Assembly: GCA_017645585.1 (NCBI GenBank)
Contig: JAGCOF010000015.1
Span: forward strand, 1 to 64,000
DNA from: Bacteroidales bacterium
GTDB lineage: Bacteria > Bacteroidota > Bacteroidia > Bacteroidales > P3
Reading direction: 5' to 3'
DNA: 64,000 nt
Position 1 is the stretch's first letter. Each line of letters starts with the position of its first letter. The notes beneath the pieces are model-generated. The model had not been told where the DNA came from. It saw nothing but the letters and a program-made list of their open reading frames with translations, and searched no databases. The position numbers and the translations under genes are program-made. Below are positions 1-7,939 of the stretch, in pieces.

Positions 1-1270
1 AGCCGTAGTTGGGGCCCCAGCTGTTCTCGACCATCCACTTCAGCGGCTTGCCGTCCTTGTCGAGGTCGACGGCGCAGAGTGTGATGCCGTGGCTCGAGCC
101 GCTGGCGAAGGTGTCCACACGCTGCTTCGTGTTCATGCCGATGGTGGTGCCCATCAGGCTTTCGTAGTCATAGTTGTTCATGTCCATCAGGCCGTTGTCG
201 CGGTTGAGGAACTTACCCACGTCGCAGCTGAAGTACATCATGGTGCTGTCCTTGATGGAGGCGATGCACATGGGGGCGATGTCCTCCATGGGCAGGTTGA
301 GATAGCGCCAGTTCTGACCGTCGTAGACGTGGCGGTCGTACTGTATCTCATATACTTTATAGTACTCGCGCGTGGGGTCGTTCATCACCATGTAGTACTT
401 CGAGAAGTCGGTCTTGGCGAACTTCTCGTAAAACTCTTTTGGGGTGTAGGTGGCGGTCTCAACTATCTCGCCCTTGGCGTCCTTCTGCTGCCAGGTGAAC
501 TGTGCGGGGGGCTCGCCGAAGGTGAGAGCCAGCATGCGGTAGATTTCGGTCAGCATCTCGGTTTTTCTCTTCTGCAAGTCGCTGGGGAGGGTGTACTTCA
601 TGCCTGCCAACCTGCGCAGTTCGAGGCCATCCCCGCGGAGCTTGAGGGCGATGAGGTTGCTGATGCTCGAGGTGTTGTTGGTGTTGTAGGTCTCGGGCAT
701 CACGTCGGCGGGCACGAGGCCGTACTTGTCGATGAGGTTGGCCACGCCTGTGAACTGTCCGCCGTCGCCGATAGGGTTCTTGAAGAGCCACTGCACCTCC
801 TGGTCGTCGATGGGCTTTTTATACGTGTCGATCATAGCCTGCAGGAAGAGGTTGCTCTTCTCCAGCTGGTCGTAGAAGAAGAGGTAGGCCTGCGAGAATT
901 GGAAGTCGGCGGGCAGCTTGTGCTTGCGGATGGCCTGGTTGCGGAGGACGTTCATGCCTGTGAACATCCAGCAGCGGCCACTCGACTTCTGGTCGGTGAC
1001 GGCCTTGCTGACGACACGGTTCGAGAAGTGCGAGTCGAACTTGGTGGCGTTCTCATAGTTCATGGCCAGCTTGGCGGGGCTGTTGTTGACCATGATGTTG
1101 CGGAGGGCTTTGTCGCTGGCGCTGCCGCCGAAGCCCTGTTTCATCTGCTGCATCATCTCGGTGGTGATGCCGCCGTTGTACTCAGGCTGTGCCTGTTTCT
1201 TTTTCTGAGCCATGGCGCCGCCGCTAACCAGCAACGCTGCAAATGCTAATGCTAAATACTTTTTTGTCAT
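1..1270 (-). CDS. pepC: Aminopeptidase C / bleomycin hydrolase-like peptidase (C1B), C-terminus cut by window edge
   Basis: Reading the minus strand from ATG at 1270 gives a secreted papain-like cysteine peptidase. It starts with a signal peptide (about residues 1-21, ending AMAQ), and the catalytic triad is visible: Cys100 in SSGRCWMF, His394 in SSHGITL and Asn416 in VENSWG. This spacing is that of the bleomycin hydrolase/PepC family (C1B), which trims N-terminal residues from peptides. The signal peptide suggests a periplasmic rather than cytosolic enzyme, which is common in Bacteroidota. About 423 residues are present and the frame runs off the left edge, so only a short C-terminal piece is missing. 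The gene begins 14 bp after the stop of the co-directional lipoprotein gene, so the two may be co-transcribed. Confidence 0.9.
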   Translation of the reverse strand, partial: MTKKYLALAFAALLVSGGAMAQKKKQAQPEYNGGITTEMMQQMKQGFGGSASDKALRNIMVNNSPAKLAMNYENATKFDSHFSNRVVSKAVTDQKSSGRCWMFTGMNVLRNQAIRKHKLPADFQFSQAYLFFYDQLEKSNLFLQAMIDTYKKPIDDQEVQWLFKNPIGDGGQFTGVANLIDKYGLVPADVMPETYNTNNTSSISNLIALKLRGDGLELRRLAGMKYTLPSDLQKRKTEMLTEIYRMLALTFGEPPAQFTWQQKDAKGEIVETATYTPKEFYEKFAKTDFSKYYMVMNDPTREYYKVYEIQYDRHVYDGQNWRYLNLPMEDIAPMCIASIKDSTMMYFSCDVGKFLNRDNGLMDMNNYDYESLMGTTIGMNTKQRVDTFASGSSHGITLCAVDLDKDGKPLKWMVENSWGPNYG

Positions 1271-1284
1271 TATATAGTTTATTT

Positions 1285-1722
1285 TTATATCTTTTTGCAG
1301 TGAAACAAAGTTTTAACCGTAGAGTAACAAGGATCCTCGGCGTCATAATTTATTAGGATTGCTTCCTCTACGATTGTTATTTCTTTTTCCGTGATTTCTT
1401 GGATGAAATAATAGGGATTATTTGTTTCTGTCGTGATAATACCGCTGTCACCATCAATAGTGTAAGTAAATAGCGTTGTTGTGGATCCGGAGCCATCGAT
1501 ACCCGACCACTTCTCAATCATCACCCCTGTTTTATCTTGGTTAAAGGTAAACTTCATTTCAAGACTCGGAGTTAAATTCTCTATCATTGCTGTTCCAACA
1601 GAATAGACCTCCCAAGTTCCAACAATAAGTTCGCTTTTATTTTTCGAACACCCAGCGAGGCACATAACAACAACACTGCCAAGTATCGCGGCAAATATCA
1701 AAAAAGTCTTTTTTGTTTTCAT
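1285..1722 (-). CDS. Small lipoprotein, lipocalin-like
   Basis: 145 residues starting MKTKKTFLIF, with a lipoprotein signal ending in LAGC (lipobox), so it should be lipid-anchored. The mature part opens with IVGTWEVYSV followed by alternating strands, the pattern of the lipocalin-like lipoproteins of Bacteroidota (GTW near the start). No catalytic residues are evident and the function is unknown. I chose the start at 1722 because the signal peptide begins there and a promoter lies 30 bp upstream; longer in-frame starts would add a non-signal sequence. It is divergent from the glutathione peroxidase gene. Its relative at 17622-18062 has the same design. Confidence 0.75.
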   Translation of the reverse strand: MKTKKTFLIFAAILGSVVVMCLAGCSKNKSELIVGTWEVYSVGTAMIENLTPSLEMKFTFNQDKTGVMIEKWSGIDGSGSTTTLFTYTIDGDSGIITTETNNPYYFIQEITEKEITIVEEAILINYDAEDPCYSTVKTLFHCKKI

Positions 1723-1752
1723 TCGAGTGGCTTTTATTACATTTTGGAAATG

Positions 1753-1783
1753 CAAAAATACAAAATGTCTGAGACATGGCAAA
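1753..1783 (-). promoter_or_regulatory. Bacteroidota sigma-A promoter for the 1722 lipoprotein gene
   Basis: On the minus strand the -7 box TATTTTTG (1753-1760) lies 19 bp from a -33 box TTTG (1780-1783), matching the TTTG / TAnnTTTG consensus. It is back to back with the promoter of the divergent peroxidase gene. Confidence 0.7.
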
Positions 1784-1813
1784 AAAATATTTCTCCACAT
1801 TGCGGAAAAGTTG

Positions 1814-1821
1814 TATTTTTG
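1814..1821 (+). promoter_or_regulatory. Promoter -7 box of the glutathione peroxidase gene
   Basis: TATTTTTG followed by CACCC, 28 bp before the ATG at 1850. The -33 box is weak (TTTC at 1790-1793, 20 bp spacer). Confidence 0.6.
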
Positions 1822-1849
1822 CACCCGGAAATCCAATAAAACCAACAAC

Positions 1850-2491
1850 ATGAAGAAAGTATTGTTATTCGCAGCAGCAGCCATGATGCTCCTCGCTAGC
1901 TGCAAACAGAAAACCGCTGCTCTATCGGAGCAGAACACCGACAACATTTACCAATTCACCGTCCTTGACGGCGTCGGCAACGAGGTGAACCTTGCCGACT
2001 ACCAAGGCAAGGTGCTGCTGGTGGTCAATACCGCCACCCATTGCGGCTTCACACCGCAGTATGAGGCCCTGCAGGCGCTCTACGACAAATACCGCGGCCA
2101 AGGCTTCGAGATACTCGACTTCCCCTGCAACCAATTCGGCGAGCAGGCCCCCGGCACCAACGAGGAGATACACGAGTTCTGCACCGGCACCTACAACATC
2201 ACCTTCCCGCAGATGGCAAAGATTGACGTCAACGGCACCGACGAAGACCAGAGTCCCCTGTATGCCTGGCTTATTTCCAAGGCACCGTTCGCCGGCTTCG
2301 ACACCACCAACCCCGTCGGAGCACGCCTCGACCAGATGTTCCGCTCGCAAGACAGCACTTTCGACAAGCTTCCCGACATCAAGTGGAACTTCACCAAGTT
2401 CCTCATCGACCGCGAGGGCAATGTGGTGCGCCGCTTCGAGCCCTACGAGGGTTACGAGCCTATCGATGCAGCCATCAAGGAACTGCTGTAA
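1850..2491 (+). CDS. Glutathione peroxidase-family lipoprotein (thiol peroxidase)
   Basis: 213 residues. The N-terminus is a lipoprotein signal with lipobox LLASC (Cys18). The peroxidase domain carries the peroxidatic Cys65 in NTATHCGFT, the conserved FPCNQF motif (Cys93), a probable resolving Cys111 in EFCTGTY and the WNFTKFL motif near residue 174. This is the Cys-type GPx that normally reduces peroxides with thioredoxin. The lipid anchor places it in the periplasm or on the outer membrane, so its electron donor there is unclear. I start at 1850 because the signal peptide begins there, just after a TAnnTTTG box; the upstream in-frame extension overlaps the promoter. A hairpin terminator follows the stop. 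Confidence 0.92.
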   Translation: MKKVLLFAAAAMMLLASCKQKTAALSEQNTDNIYQFTVLDGVGNEVNLADYQGKVLLVVNTATHCGFTPQYEALQALYDKYRGQGFEILDFPCNQFGEQAPGTNEEIHEFCTGTYNITFPQMAKIDVNGTDEDQSPLYAWLISKAPFAGFDTTNPVGARLDQMFRSQDSTFDKLPDIKWNFTKFLIDREGNVVRRFEPYEGYEPIDAAIKELL

Positions 2492-2504
2492 AACAACAAA
2501 TAGA

Positions 2505-2530
2505 AAACCCCGTCCATCTGGGCGGGGTTT
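2505..2530 (+). terminator. Hairpin after the peroxidase gene
   Basis: AAACCCCG (2505-2512) pairs with CGGGGTTT (2523-2530), with extra inner pairs and a 4-nt loop. There is no long T tract, so it is a moderate terminator. Confidence 0.6.
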
Positions 2531-2575
2531 CTAGATCTAAAAATCTAAAACAAATTACCTTTTCTTCTCTTCTTT

Positions 2576-2643
2576 TCTCCCCGCTTCGCGGTAATCCAGA
2601 AATCTACTACATTGGATTTATAGATTACGCCGCAGGCGGGAGA
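2576..2643. repeat. Imperfect palindromic intergenic repeat
   Basis: Arms of about 30 nt (2576-2605 and 2614-2643) are imperfect inverted copies. Each arm holds its own mini-hairpin (CCGC-TTC-GCGG and CGCC-GCA-GGCG). Just upstream (2531-2551) are AATCTA-type short repeats like those inside uvrA and the dehydrogenase gene. Confidence 0.5.
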
Positions 2644-2693
2644 TCAACAATTATTCGGCCTTCTTGGTCGAGAGCGTACTTCAAGCAGTCCGC

Positions 2694-2957
2694 TTACTCG
2701 GCCTTCTTGGCGTACTTTTTGTACTTGTTCATGAACTTGTCGACGCGACCAGCGGTGTCAACGAGTTTCAGTTTGCCGGTGAAGAAGGGGTGCGAAGTGT
2801 TCGAGATTTCGAGTTTCACAACCGGATACTCCTTACCATCGGTAAAGGTAACAGTCTCTTTGGTGTTGGCACAGCTCTTGGTGAGGATCATGTTGTCGTT
2901 CGACATGTCTTTGAACACCACGAGGCGGTAGTTTTCGGGATGAATTCCTTTTTTCAT
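2694..2957 (-). CDS. rpmE2: 50S ribosomal protein L31 type B
   Basis: 87 residues starting MKKGIHPENYR, with SNTSHPFFTGK and the basic tail NKYKKYAKKAE. This is the type B (zinc-independent) form of bL31: it lacks the CxxC pairs of type A. It is a component of the large ribosomal subunit near the central protuberance. Transcription probably starts from a TATCTTTG promoter lying inside the last codons of queG upstream. Just after the stop codon a piece resembling the gene's own last codons (about 2650-2680) is repeated, which looks like a small 3' duplication. Confidence 0.93.
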   Translation of the reverse strand: MKKGIHPENYRLVVFKDMSNDNMILTKSCANTKETVTFTDGKEYPVVKLEISNTSHPFFTGKLKLVDTAGRVDKFMNKYKKYAKKAE

Positions 2958-3012
2958 TTCTTTACTTTTTGCCGTCTGACCCGTTGATTGCCAGACGATT
3001 GTTTATATTCTG

Positions 3013-3786
3013 TTAATTATTTTCGTGCTGCAAAGATACAACTTTTTTCTTTTCTGGCAAAATATTTTTTCTATTGTAGGGGCAGGCGAGCTGGCAGAGG
3101 TCGCAGCCGAGGGTGTAGCCACGAGTTTCGATGCCGGGCGGCAGGGGGCGGGGGTTGTGGGTGGTGTAGTAGGCCGTACAGCGGCGCACATCCATCATCG
3201 GCGGGCCTTCGGGAGCCAACGCCCCATTCGGGCAAGCAGCCACACAGCGTCCACAGCTGGAGCATATATCTGAAGACCCATAACTCTCTGAATACTCGGA
3301 ACATTCCTCGGTGGTGACTATCTCGCCCAGATTGACCCACGAGCCCCACCGGGGGGTGACGAGGAGGGTGTGACGGCCTATCCACCCCAAGCCGGCGCGG
3401 GCGGCCCAATGCTTGTCGCTGATGGGCACGGTGTCGCAACAGACCTTGCCGTCGATACCCAACCGCTCACGGAGAGCGAAAAGCATCTCCTTGACCACCT
3501 GATGGTATTCGCGACGCCGTGCATAGGCGGCCACACCACCGGCAGAATCCGGAGGGTCATAGGAGCTGACGCAGCAGATGACACTCCGGGCACCCGGCAC
3601 CAGCAGGCGCGGGTCCATGCGCATATCGACGTTGCGCTCCATATATTGCAGGTCGCCGTGCCAGCCCTTGGCCAGCCACTGTCGCAGGGGATACTCCCCG
3701 TCGGTCAGCGCATCGGCACGGGCCACGCCGCAGTCGTCGAAGCCGACCTCAAGCGCGACACGCCTTATCTCGGCACTACTCAGCAT
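3013..3786 (-). CDS. queG: Epoxyqueuosine reductase QueG (short form)
   Basis: 257 residues from ATG at 3786. QueG is a cobalamin-dependent enzyme with two 4Fe-4S clusters that reduces epoxyqueuosine to queuosine in the tRNA wobble position. Visible are the N-terminal DUF1730 region (VGFDDCGVARAD), GWIGRHTLLVTPRWGSWV, and the two ferredoxin-type clusters CSSCGRCVAACP and CDLCQLACPYNR. It is shorter than the E. coli enzyme because it lacks the C-terminal HEAT-like extension, as in many Bacteroidota. Its start overlaps the end of the methyltransferase gene by 11 bp, so it is probably translated from the same mRNA. Its final codons double as the rpmE2 promoter. Confidence 0.93.
   Translation of the reverse strand: MLSSAEIRRVALEVGFDDCGVARADALTDGEYPLRQWLAKGWHGDLQYMERNVDMRMDPRLLVPGARSVICCVSSYDPPDSAGGVAAYARRREYHQVVKEMLFALRERLGIDGKVCCDTVPISDKHWAARAGLGWIGRHTLLVTPRWGSWVNLGEIVTTEECSEYSESYGSSDICSSCGRCVAACPNGALAPEGPPMMDVRRCTAYYTTHNPRPLPPGIETRGYTLGCDLCQLACPYNRKNILPEKKKVVSLQHENN
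3031..3061 (-). promoter_or_regulatory. rpmE2 promoter embedded in the 3' end of queG
   Basis: Minus strand: -7 box TATCTTTG (3031-3038), 19-bp spacer, -33 box TTTG (3058-3061). The -7 box overlaps queG codons for Val-Ser-Leu. The predicted leader before rpmE2 is roughly 65 nt. Confidence 0.65.
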
Positions 3787-5002
3787 CCTGCTGATACTTG
3801 GTCTTCTTGGAGCCTTCGTACAATTCAAACTTGAGGAAGCGGCAGTCGAGCGAGCCGTTCTGCACCGGTATCTTGCGCGAGGGACGCAGGCCGATGTGTT
3901 TCATGGCCTCGAAGTCGCTGGTGATAAGCCACACCTGGCAATGTTCACCATAGAGGCGCTTGAAGGTGTCGCCCAACTTCTCGTACATGGCGTTGAGGTC
4001 CTCCACCTTGATACGCTCGCCGTAGGGCGGGTTGGTGACAATCAGAGTCTTTCCCTCGGGAGGTTCCTGGTCGGCAAAGTCGCCTATGTGCAGCATCACA
4101 TCGTGGTGCAATTTGGTGTATTCCAGATTCTTTTCACATTGCTGGATAACTTGCTCGTCGATATCGTTGCCCCAGATTTCGCCCTCGAAGTCAAGGCTGC
4201 CTATCTTGCGGTCTTCCTCGGCCTTGACGCTCTTCCACTCACCCAGGTTGAATTCTTTCCAGCGCATGAAGCCGAAGTTGTTGCCACGATAATACTGTGC
4301 CGGGATGCAGTTGGCCATCATGGCGGCCTCGATGAGCATGGTGCCGCTACCGCACATCGGGTCGTAGAAGTTGCAGTCGCAATTCCAGCCGGCCAGCTTC
4401 AGCAATCCGGCGGCCAGCACCTCGTTGATGGGTGCCACGCCGACACCCTGGCGGTAGCCACGCTTGTGCAGCGAGTCGCCGCTGGCATTCATCAGCAGGG
4501 TGACGTGGTTGTCGCGGATGTGCAGGTTGAACTTATACTGCGGCTGCTCGGTGTCGATGCTGGGGCGCTTGCCGAAGTTGCGACGGAAGCGGTCGACGAT
4601 GGCGTCCTTGGTTTTGAGGGCGGCATAGTAGCTGTGGGTAAACACCTCGCCGCTGGTGGTGCTGTCGATCATGAAGGTGCCGTCCACATCAAGTATCTTC
4701 TCCCAACGTATCTTATAGACCTGGTCGTAGAGCTCCTGCTCGTTGTTGGCCTCAAACTCGGCAAAGGGCTTGAGGATAGCCAAAGCGGTGCGGCAGCAGT
4801 AGTTGGCGCGGTAGAGCAGACGCATGTCGCCCTCAAACTCGACGGCGCGGTTCAGCACCTCGACATTCTCGGCTCCCATGGCGCGCAGCTCGTCGGCCAA
4901 CACCTCTTCAAGGCTGACCATTGTCTTGGCCACCATCTTGAATTTCTCACGCGGTGACGGGGTCGACGTCACCACTTTTCCACGTTCTTTCTGTATTATC
5001 AT
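3776..5002 (-). CDS. THUMP-domain class I RNA methyltransferase (RlmL/YpsC-like)
   Basis: 408 residues. The N-terminal third resembles a ferredoxin-like plus THUMP RNA-binding module (FKMVAKTMVSLEEVLADEL at the beginning), and the C-terminal part is a Rossmann methyltransferase with the SAM site DPMCGSGT and the catalytic NPPYGER motif for N2-guanine methylation. The family modifies 23S rRNA G2445 (the N-terminal half of E. coli RlmL). The longest start, 5002, overlaps the yihY-like gene by 56 bp; a start at 4936 (MVAKT) is an alternative, but homologues usually have a few residues before this point. It sits in the nadC - yihY-like - methyltransferase - queG operon. Confidence 0.88.
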   Translation of the reverse strand: MIIQKERGKVVTSTPSPREKFKMVAKTMVSLEEVLADELRAMGAENVEVLNRAVEFEGDMRLLYRANYCCRTALAILKPFAEFEANNEQELYDQVYKIRWEKILDVDGTFMIDSTTSGEVFTHSYYAALKTKDAIVDRFRRNFGKRPSIDTEQPQYKFNLHIRDNHVTLLMNASGDSLHKRGYRQGVGVAPINEVLAAGLLKLAGWNCDCNFYDPMCGSGTMLIEAAMMANCIPAQYYRGNNFGFMRWKEFNLGEWKSVKAEEDRKIGSLDFEGEIWGNDIDEQVIQQCEKNLEYTKLHHDVMLHIGDFADQEPPEGKTLIVTNPPYGERIKVEDLNAMYEKLGDTFKRLYGEHCQVWLITSDFEAMKHIGLRPSRKIPVQNGSLDCRFLKFELYEGSKKTKYQQDAE

Positions 5003-6017
5003 TGCGTAGGTTTTGTATTCGTTGTCTGATTTCGCGGCGGTTGTCGCGGTTCTTTTTGATGATACTGCCGTTGTAGATGCTGATATTCAGCTCATAGCCT
5101 ACCAGCAGCACAATGCAGTTGAAGCGCACCCAGAACATGAGCAGCAGCAGGGTGCCGATGGAACCATAGACGAGGTTATAGTTGTTGAAGTTGTTGATAT
5201 AGAGGCTCAATCCCCAGCTGAGCACCAGGAACATGCCCGTTGCCAGCACGCTGCCGGCGCTGAAGAAACCCACGCGTTGCTTCTTAGCAGGCGCGTAGTA
5301 GTAGATGATAGACACCGCCGTGAGGATGGCGAAGGTAAGCAGCAGCAGGCGTCCCACGTTGAACATCAGCGTATTGGCCTTGGTGTCGGTCAACCATCCC
5401 TGCGCGAAGATGAGCTGCAGGAAAAGCTTGTGGCCAATCATCAGGGCGAGGGTGAGCACGATGAGCACATATAGCACGAAAACCATCGCCACACTGAGCA
5501 GGTAGCGCTGCATGTAGGGGCGCTTCTCGATGCTGCGATTGGCGAAGTTGAGCGAAGTGATGACTCCCATCAATCCGTTGGCGGCCAGCAGGATGGACGA
5601 TACGAAACCTATTGACAGCAACGTGCTGTGACGGTGGCCCATCACGTCGTTGATGGTGCCCGCAATGGGCGACATAATCTTCTCGGGGATGATGCCGCTG
5701 AGCTGCGAGAGGAGCTCATCCTGCACACCGTCGATGGGAAAGTAAGCCACCAGGGTGAAGAAGAAGATAAGCAACGGCGGTATGGCTGTCAGGAAGCTGT
5801 AGGACAGCCCCTTGGCGCGCTGGTTGAGGTCGCCGTTGAAGGTGCCCACCAGGAAGAAGCGCAACACATCGTAAATCGGCACACCACGATTGCCTGGCAG
5901 CGTGAAGTGTTGCAAGAACCAAAGCGTCGAGCGCACAGGTCTCCAATAAAGGAACTTGCGCCGCAGCCGCTTCAGCTTGCCGATGGCCAATCTGACGTAT
6001 GCCTTGGTGTCGATCAC
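4947..6017 (-). CDS. YihY/BrkB family inner-membrane protein
   Basis: 356 residues with about six predicted membrane helices between residues 75 and 310 and the family signature region AKGLSYSFLTAIPPLL followed by a glycine-rich helix. The charged tail (KKNRDNRREIRQRIQN) should be cytoplasmic. YihY/BrkB proteins are widespread inner-membrane proteins of unsettled function, not RNase BN as once annotated. The ATG overlaps the nadC stop by 4 bp, a sign of translational coupling. Confidence 0.88.
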   Translation of the reverse strand: MIDTKAYVRLAIGKLKRLRRKFLYWRPVRSTLWFLQHFTLPGNRGVPIYDVLRFFLVGTFNGDLNQRAKGLSYSFLTAIPPLLIFFFTLVAYFPIDGVQDELLSQLSGIIPEKIMSPIAGTINDVMGHRHSTLLSIGFVSSILLAANGLMGVITSLNFANRSIEKRPYMQRYLLSVAMVFVLYVLIVLTLALMIGHKLFLQLIFAQGWLTDTKANTLMFNVGRLLLLTFAILTAVSIIYYYAPAKKQRVGFFSAGSVLATGMFLVLSWGLSLYINNFNNYNLVYGSIGTLLLLMFWVRFNCIVLLVGYELNISIYNGSIIKKNRDNRREIRQRIQNLRNDNTERTWKSGDVDPVTA

Positions 6018-6859
6018 TTCTTGACGAGCGAGATGTCGAGACTCTTGATGTGGTGAGTAAGGGCACCCACGCTGATGAAGTCCACGCCGGTCTCGGCGTA
6101 GGGCCGCAGAGTTTCGTCGGTGATGCCGCCGCTGGCCTCGGTCTCGTAGCGGTGGTCGATGCGCTTGACGGCTTCGCGGAGCGTGGGAATGTCGAAGTTG
6201 TCGAGCATGATGCGGTCCACACCACCGTGGTCGAGCACGCGCTGCAACTCGTCGAGGTTGCGCACCTCTATCTCAATTTTCAGGTCCTTGCCTTTTTCAG
6301 CCAGATAGTGGCGGGTACGGTCAATGGCCTGCTCGATGCCGCCGGCAAAGTCGACGTGGTTGTCCTTGAGCATCACCATATCGTAGAGGCCGATGCGGTG
6401 GTTGGTGCCGCCGCCGCAAGCCACGGCGTATTTCTCCAGCAGACGCATATTGGGCGTGGTCTTGCGGGTGTCGAGGAGCCTGGTTTCCAAGCCGTCGAGC
6501 ATAGAGACCATGCGGTGTGTCTCGGTGGCGATACCCGAAAGGCGCTGCATGAAGTTCAGCGCCGTGCGCTCGGCGGTGAGGATGCTGCCGGCGTGGCCTT
6601 CGACGGTCATAATGATGTCGCCCTTGACCACATGATCGCCGTCGTGCTTCAGCAGGTTGACATTCAGCGTGCTGTCCACCAACAGGAAGACCCTCTCCCC
6701 CACCTCAGCACCACAGAGGATGCCGTCCTGCTTGGCCACCATCTTGGCGGCGTTGACGGCATCGGGGGGTATGCAGGCCAGGGTGGAGTGGTCGCCGTCG
6801 CCCACGTCCTCGCGCAGGGCCGATTTAATCAGTTCGTCAAGGTTCTCAATATGCGTCAT
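6014..6859 (-). CDS. nadC: Nicotinate-nucleotide pyrophosphorylase (carboxylating), quinolinate phosphoribosyltransferase
   Basis: 281 residues from ATG at 6859 (MTHIENLDELI). It converts quinolinate and PRPP to nicotinate mononucleotide in de novo NAD synthesis. Diagnostic segments are EDVGDGDHST, AERTALNFMQRLSGIAT, the RKTTPNMRLLEKYAV active-site stretch, GGGTNHRIGLYDMVMLKDNH, and the phosphate-binding end (EASGGI, VDFISVGALTH). Upstream in-frame starts exist (6892, 6937) but add a stretch unlike the family. It heads the operon with the yihY-like, methyltransferase and queG genes. nadA and nadB are not in the window. Confidence 0.95.
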   Translation of the reverse strand: MTHIENLDELIKSALREDVGDGDHSTLACIPPDAVNAAKMVAKQDGILCGAEVGERVFLLVDSTLNVNLLKHDGDHVVKGDIIMTVEGHAGSILTAERTALNFMQRLSGIATETHRMVSMLDGLETRLLDTRKTTPNMRLLEKYAVACGGGTNHRIGLYDMVMLKDNHVDFAGGIEQAIDRTRHYLAEKGKDLKIEIEVRNLDELQRVLDHGGVDRIMLDNFDIPTLREAVKRIDHRYETEASGGITDETLRPYAETGVDFISVGALTHHIKSLDISLVKK

Positions 6860-6924
6860 AACTATCTGGTTATATAAGACATAATCCATCATTCCGAACC
6901 CGCGGAGGGGTCCGAAATCCACTG

Positions 6925-6932
6925 CAAATATA
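6925..6932 (-). promoter_or_regulatory. nadC operon promoter -7 box
   Basis: TATATTTG on the minus strand, 66 bp upstream of the chosen nadC start. The -33 element is poor. Confidence 0.5.
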
Positions 6933-7088
6933 CACATTTTTTTTGAAACACAATGTCTTAGGCTAAAAAACGCTATTTCGCCTCCGAACTTTCACTTTCA
7001 TCAAACAGCCCTCATTTTCAACTGAATTCGGGGTGATTTCAAACAAAACACCTGCAAAAGCTGTCTCTCAGACAGATAAACGACTTTT

Positions 7089-7165
7089 GTACCACCACCG
7101 TGGTAGTCGATGGGAAGTCCTTGGGAAGTCGATGGGAAGTCCTTGGTAAGTTCTTGGTAGGGACT
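7089..7165. repeat. 11-bp-periodic GACT array, subfamily E copy 1
   Basis: Five 11-bp units in a row (GTAGTCGATGG, GAAGTCCTTGG, GAAGTCGATGG, GAAGTCCTTGG, TAAGTTCTTGG), preceded by a small hairpin ACCAC-CACC-GTGGT. The copy at 61791-61855 is in opposite orientation, with similar units and a hairpin in the same place. It lies in the 445-bp divergent gap between nadC and the deoxynucleoside kinase gene; the rest of that gap holds the two promoters and a structured leader. Confidence 0.85.
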
Positions 7166-7215
7166 CACCGCTGCCCTGTCGTAAAAATAAATTTCACCAA
7201 ATCAAAAAAAAAGTG

Positions 7216-7223
7216 TACATTTG
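7216..7223 (+). promoter_or_regulatory. Promoter -7 box of the deoxynucleoside kinase operon
   Basis: TACATTTG, with a near-consensus -33 box TTTC at 7192-7195 (20-bp spacer). The leader before the ATG at 7305 is about 75 nt. Confidence 0.6.
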
Positions 7224-7250
7224 CCTTTTAAAAGCAAACAATATAAAATG

Positions 7251-7290
7251 GCTATACACCTCTCTTTCAAAAGAAAAGAGCGTGTATGGC
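7251..7290 (+). other. Leader hairpin in the deoxynucleoside kinase 5' UTR
   Basis: GCTATACAC (7251-7259) pairs with GTGTATGGC (7282-7290), and an inner CTCT-C-TTTC / GAAAAGAG stem closes on an AAAA loop: about 17 pairs in all, ending 14 nt before the start codon. A 16-codon open frame (7248-7298, MAIHLSFKRKERVWHK) covers the same bases. Confidence 0.45.
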
Positions 7291-7304
7291 ATAAATGAAA
7301 CGTT

Positions 7305-7922
7305 ATGCAGATAGCAATCTCAGGCAACATAGGCGCCGGCAAGACCGAGCTCACCAAGCTCCTGTCGCGCCACTACGGCTACCGTGCCATCTACGGTCCT
7401 TCGGAGGAGAACCCCTACCTGAACAGCTTCTACGAGGACATGCGCCGCTGGTCGTTCAACATGATGGTCTACAACCTCTATGCCAACATCAAGCAGCTGG
7501 CCGAGCTGCAGCAGAGCGGCGAGAGTTTCATCCGCGACCGTTCGCTCTACGACGACGTGGCCATCTTCGCCCCCAACCTGCAGAGCATGGGCCTGATGAC
7601 CACCCGCGACCTGACGACCTACACCAAGCTCTTCGAGATGACCTATTCGCTGCTGCCCAAACCCGACCTGCTCATCTACGTGCGCGGCGATGTGCCGACG
7701 CTCATCCGCCACATCCAGAAGCGCGGACGCGAGCTGGAGAGCAGCATACGCCTCGACTACCTGACCAACCTCAACAACCGCTACGAGCAATGGGCCGAAC
7801 AATACGAAGGCAAGATGCTCGTGGTCGACACCGACGAGCTCGACTTTGTGGAGCGCCGTGAGGACCTGGGCCACATCATCGAAAAGATTGACGCCGAATT
7901 CAACAGCCTCTTCGCCAACTGA
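7305..7922 (+). CDS. Deoxynucleoside kinase
   Basis: 205 residues. The N-terminal P-loop GNIGAGKT (residues 7-14), the DRSLYDD motif (the family's (D/E)RS motif) and the later RGRELES lid region identify the dCK/dGK-type deoxynucleoside kinases, which phosphorylate salvaged deoxynucleosides using ATP. The substrate (dG, dA or dC) cannot be read from the sequence. The start is fixed by the P-loop being only six residues in. kdsB follows after 17 bp, so they are likely co-transcribed. Confidence 0.92.
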   Translation: MQIAISGNIGAGKTELTKLLSRHYGYRAIYGPSEENPYLNSFYEDMRRWSFNMMVYNLYANIKQLAELQQSGESFIRDRSLYDDVAIFAPNLQSMGLMTTRDLTTYTKLFEMTYSLLPKPDLLIYVRGDVPTLIRHIQKRGRELESSIRLDYLTNLNNRYEQWAEQYEGKMLVVDTDELDFVERREDLGHIIEKIDAEFNSLFAN

Positions 7923-7939
7923 CCAAACACCCAAGCAAA

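Noticed and set aside
1727..1849. N-terminal extension of the peroxidase to 1727
   Set aside because: It runs through both divergent promoters and would bury the lipoprotein signal peptide.
4936..5002. Methyltransferase start at 4936
   Set aside because: Possible, but homologues usually carry a few residues before the MVAKT segment, and overlapping starts are the rule in this operon.
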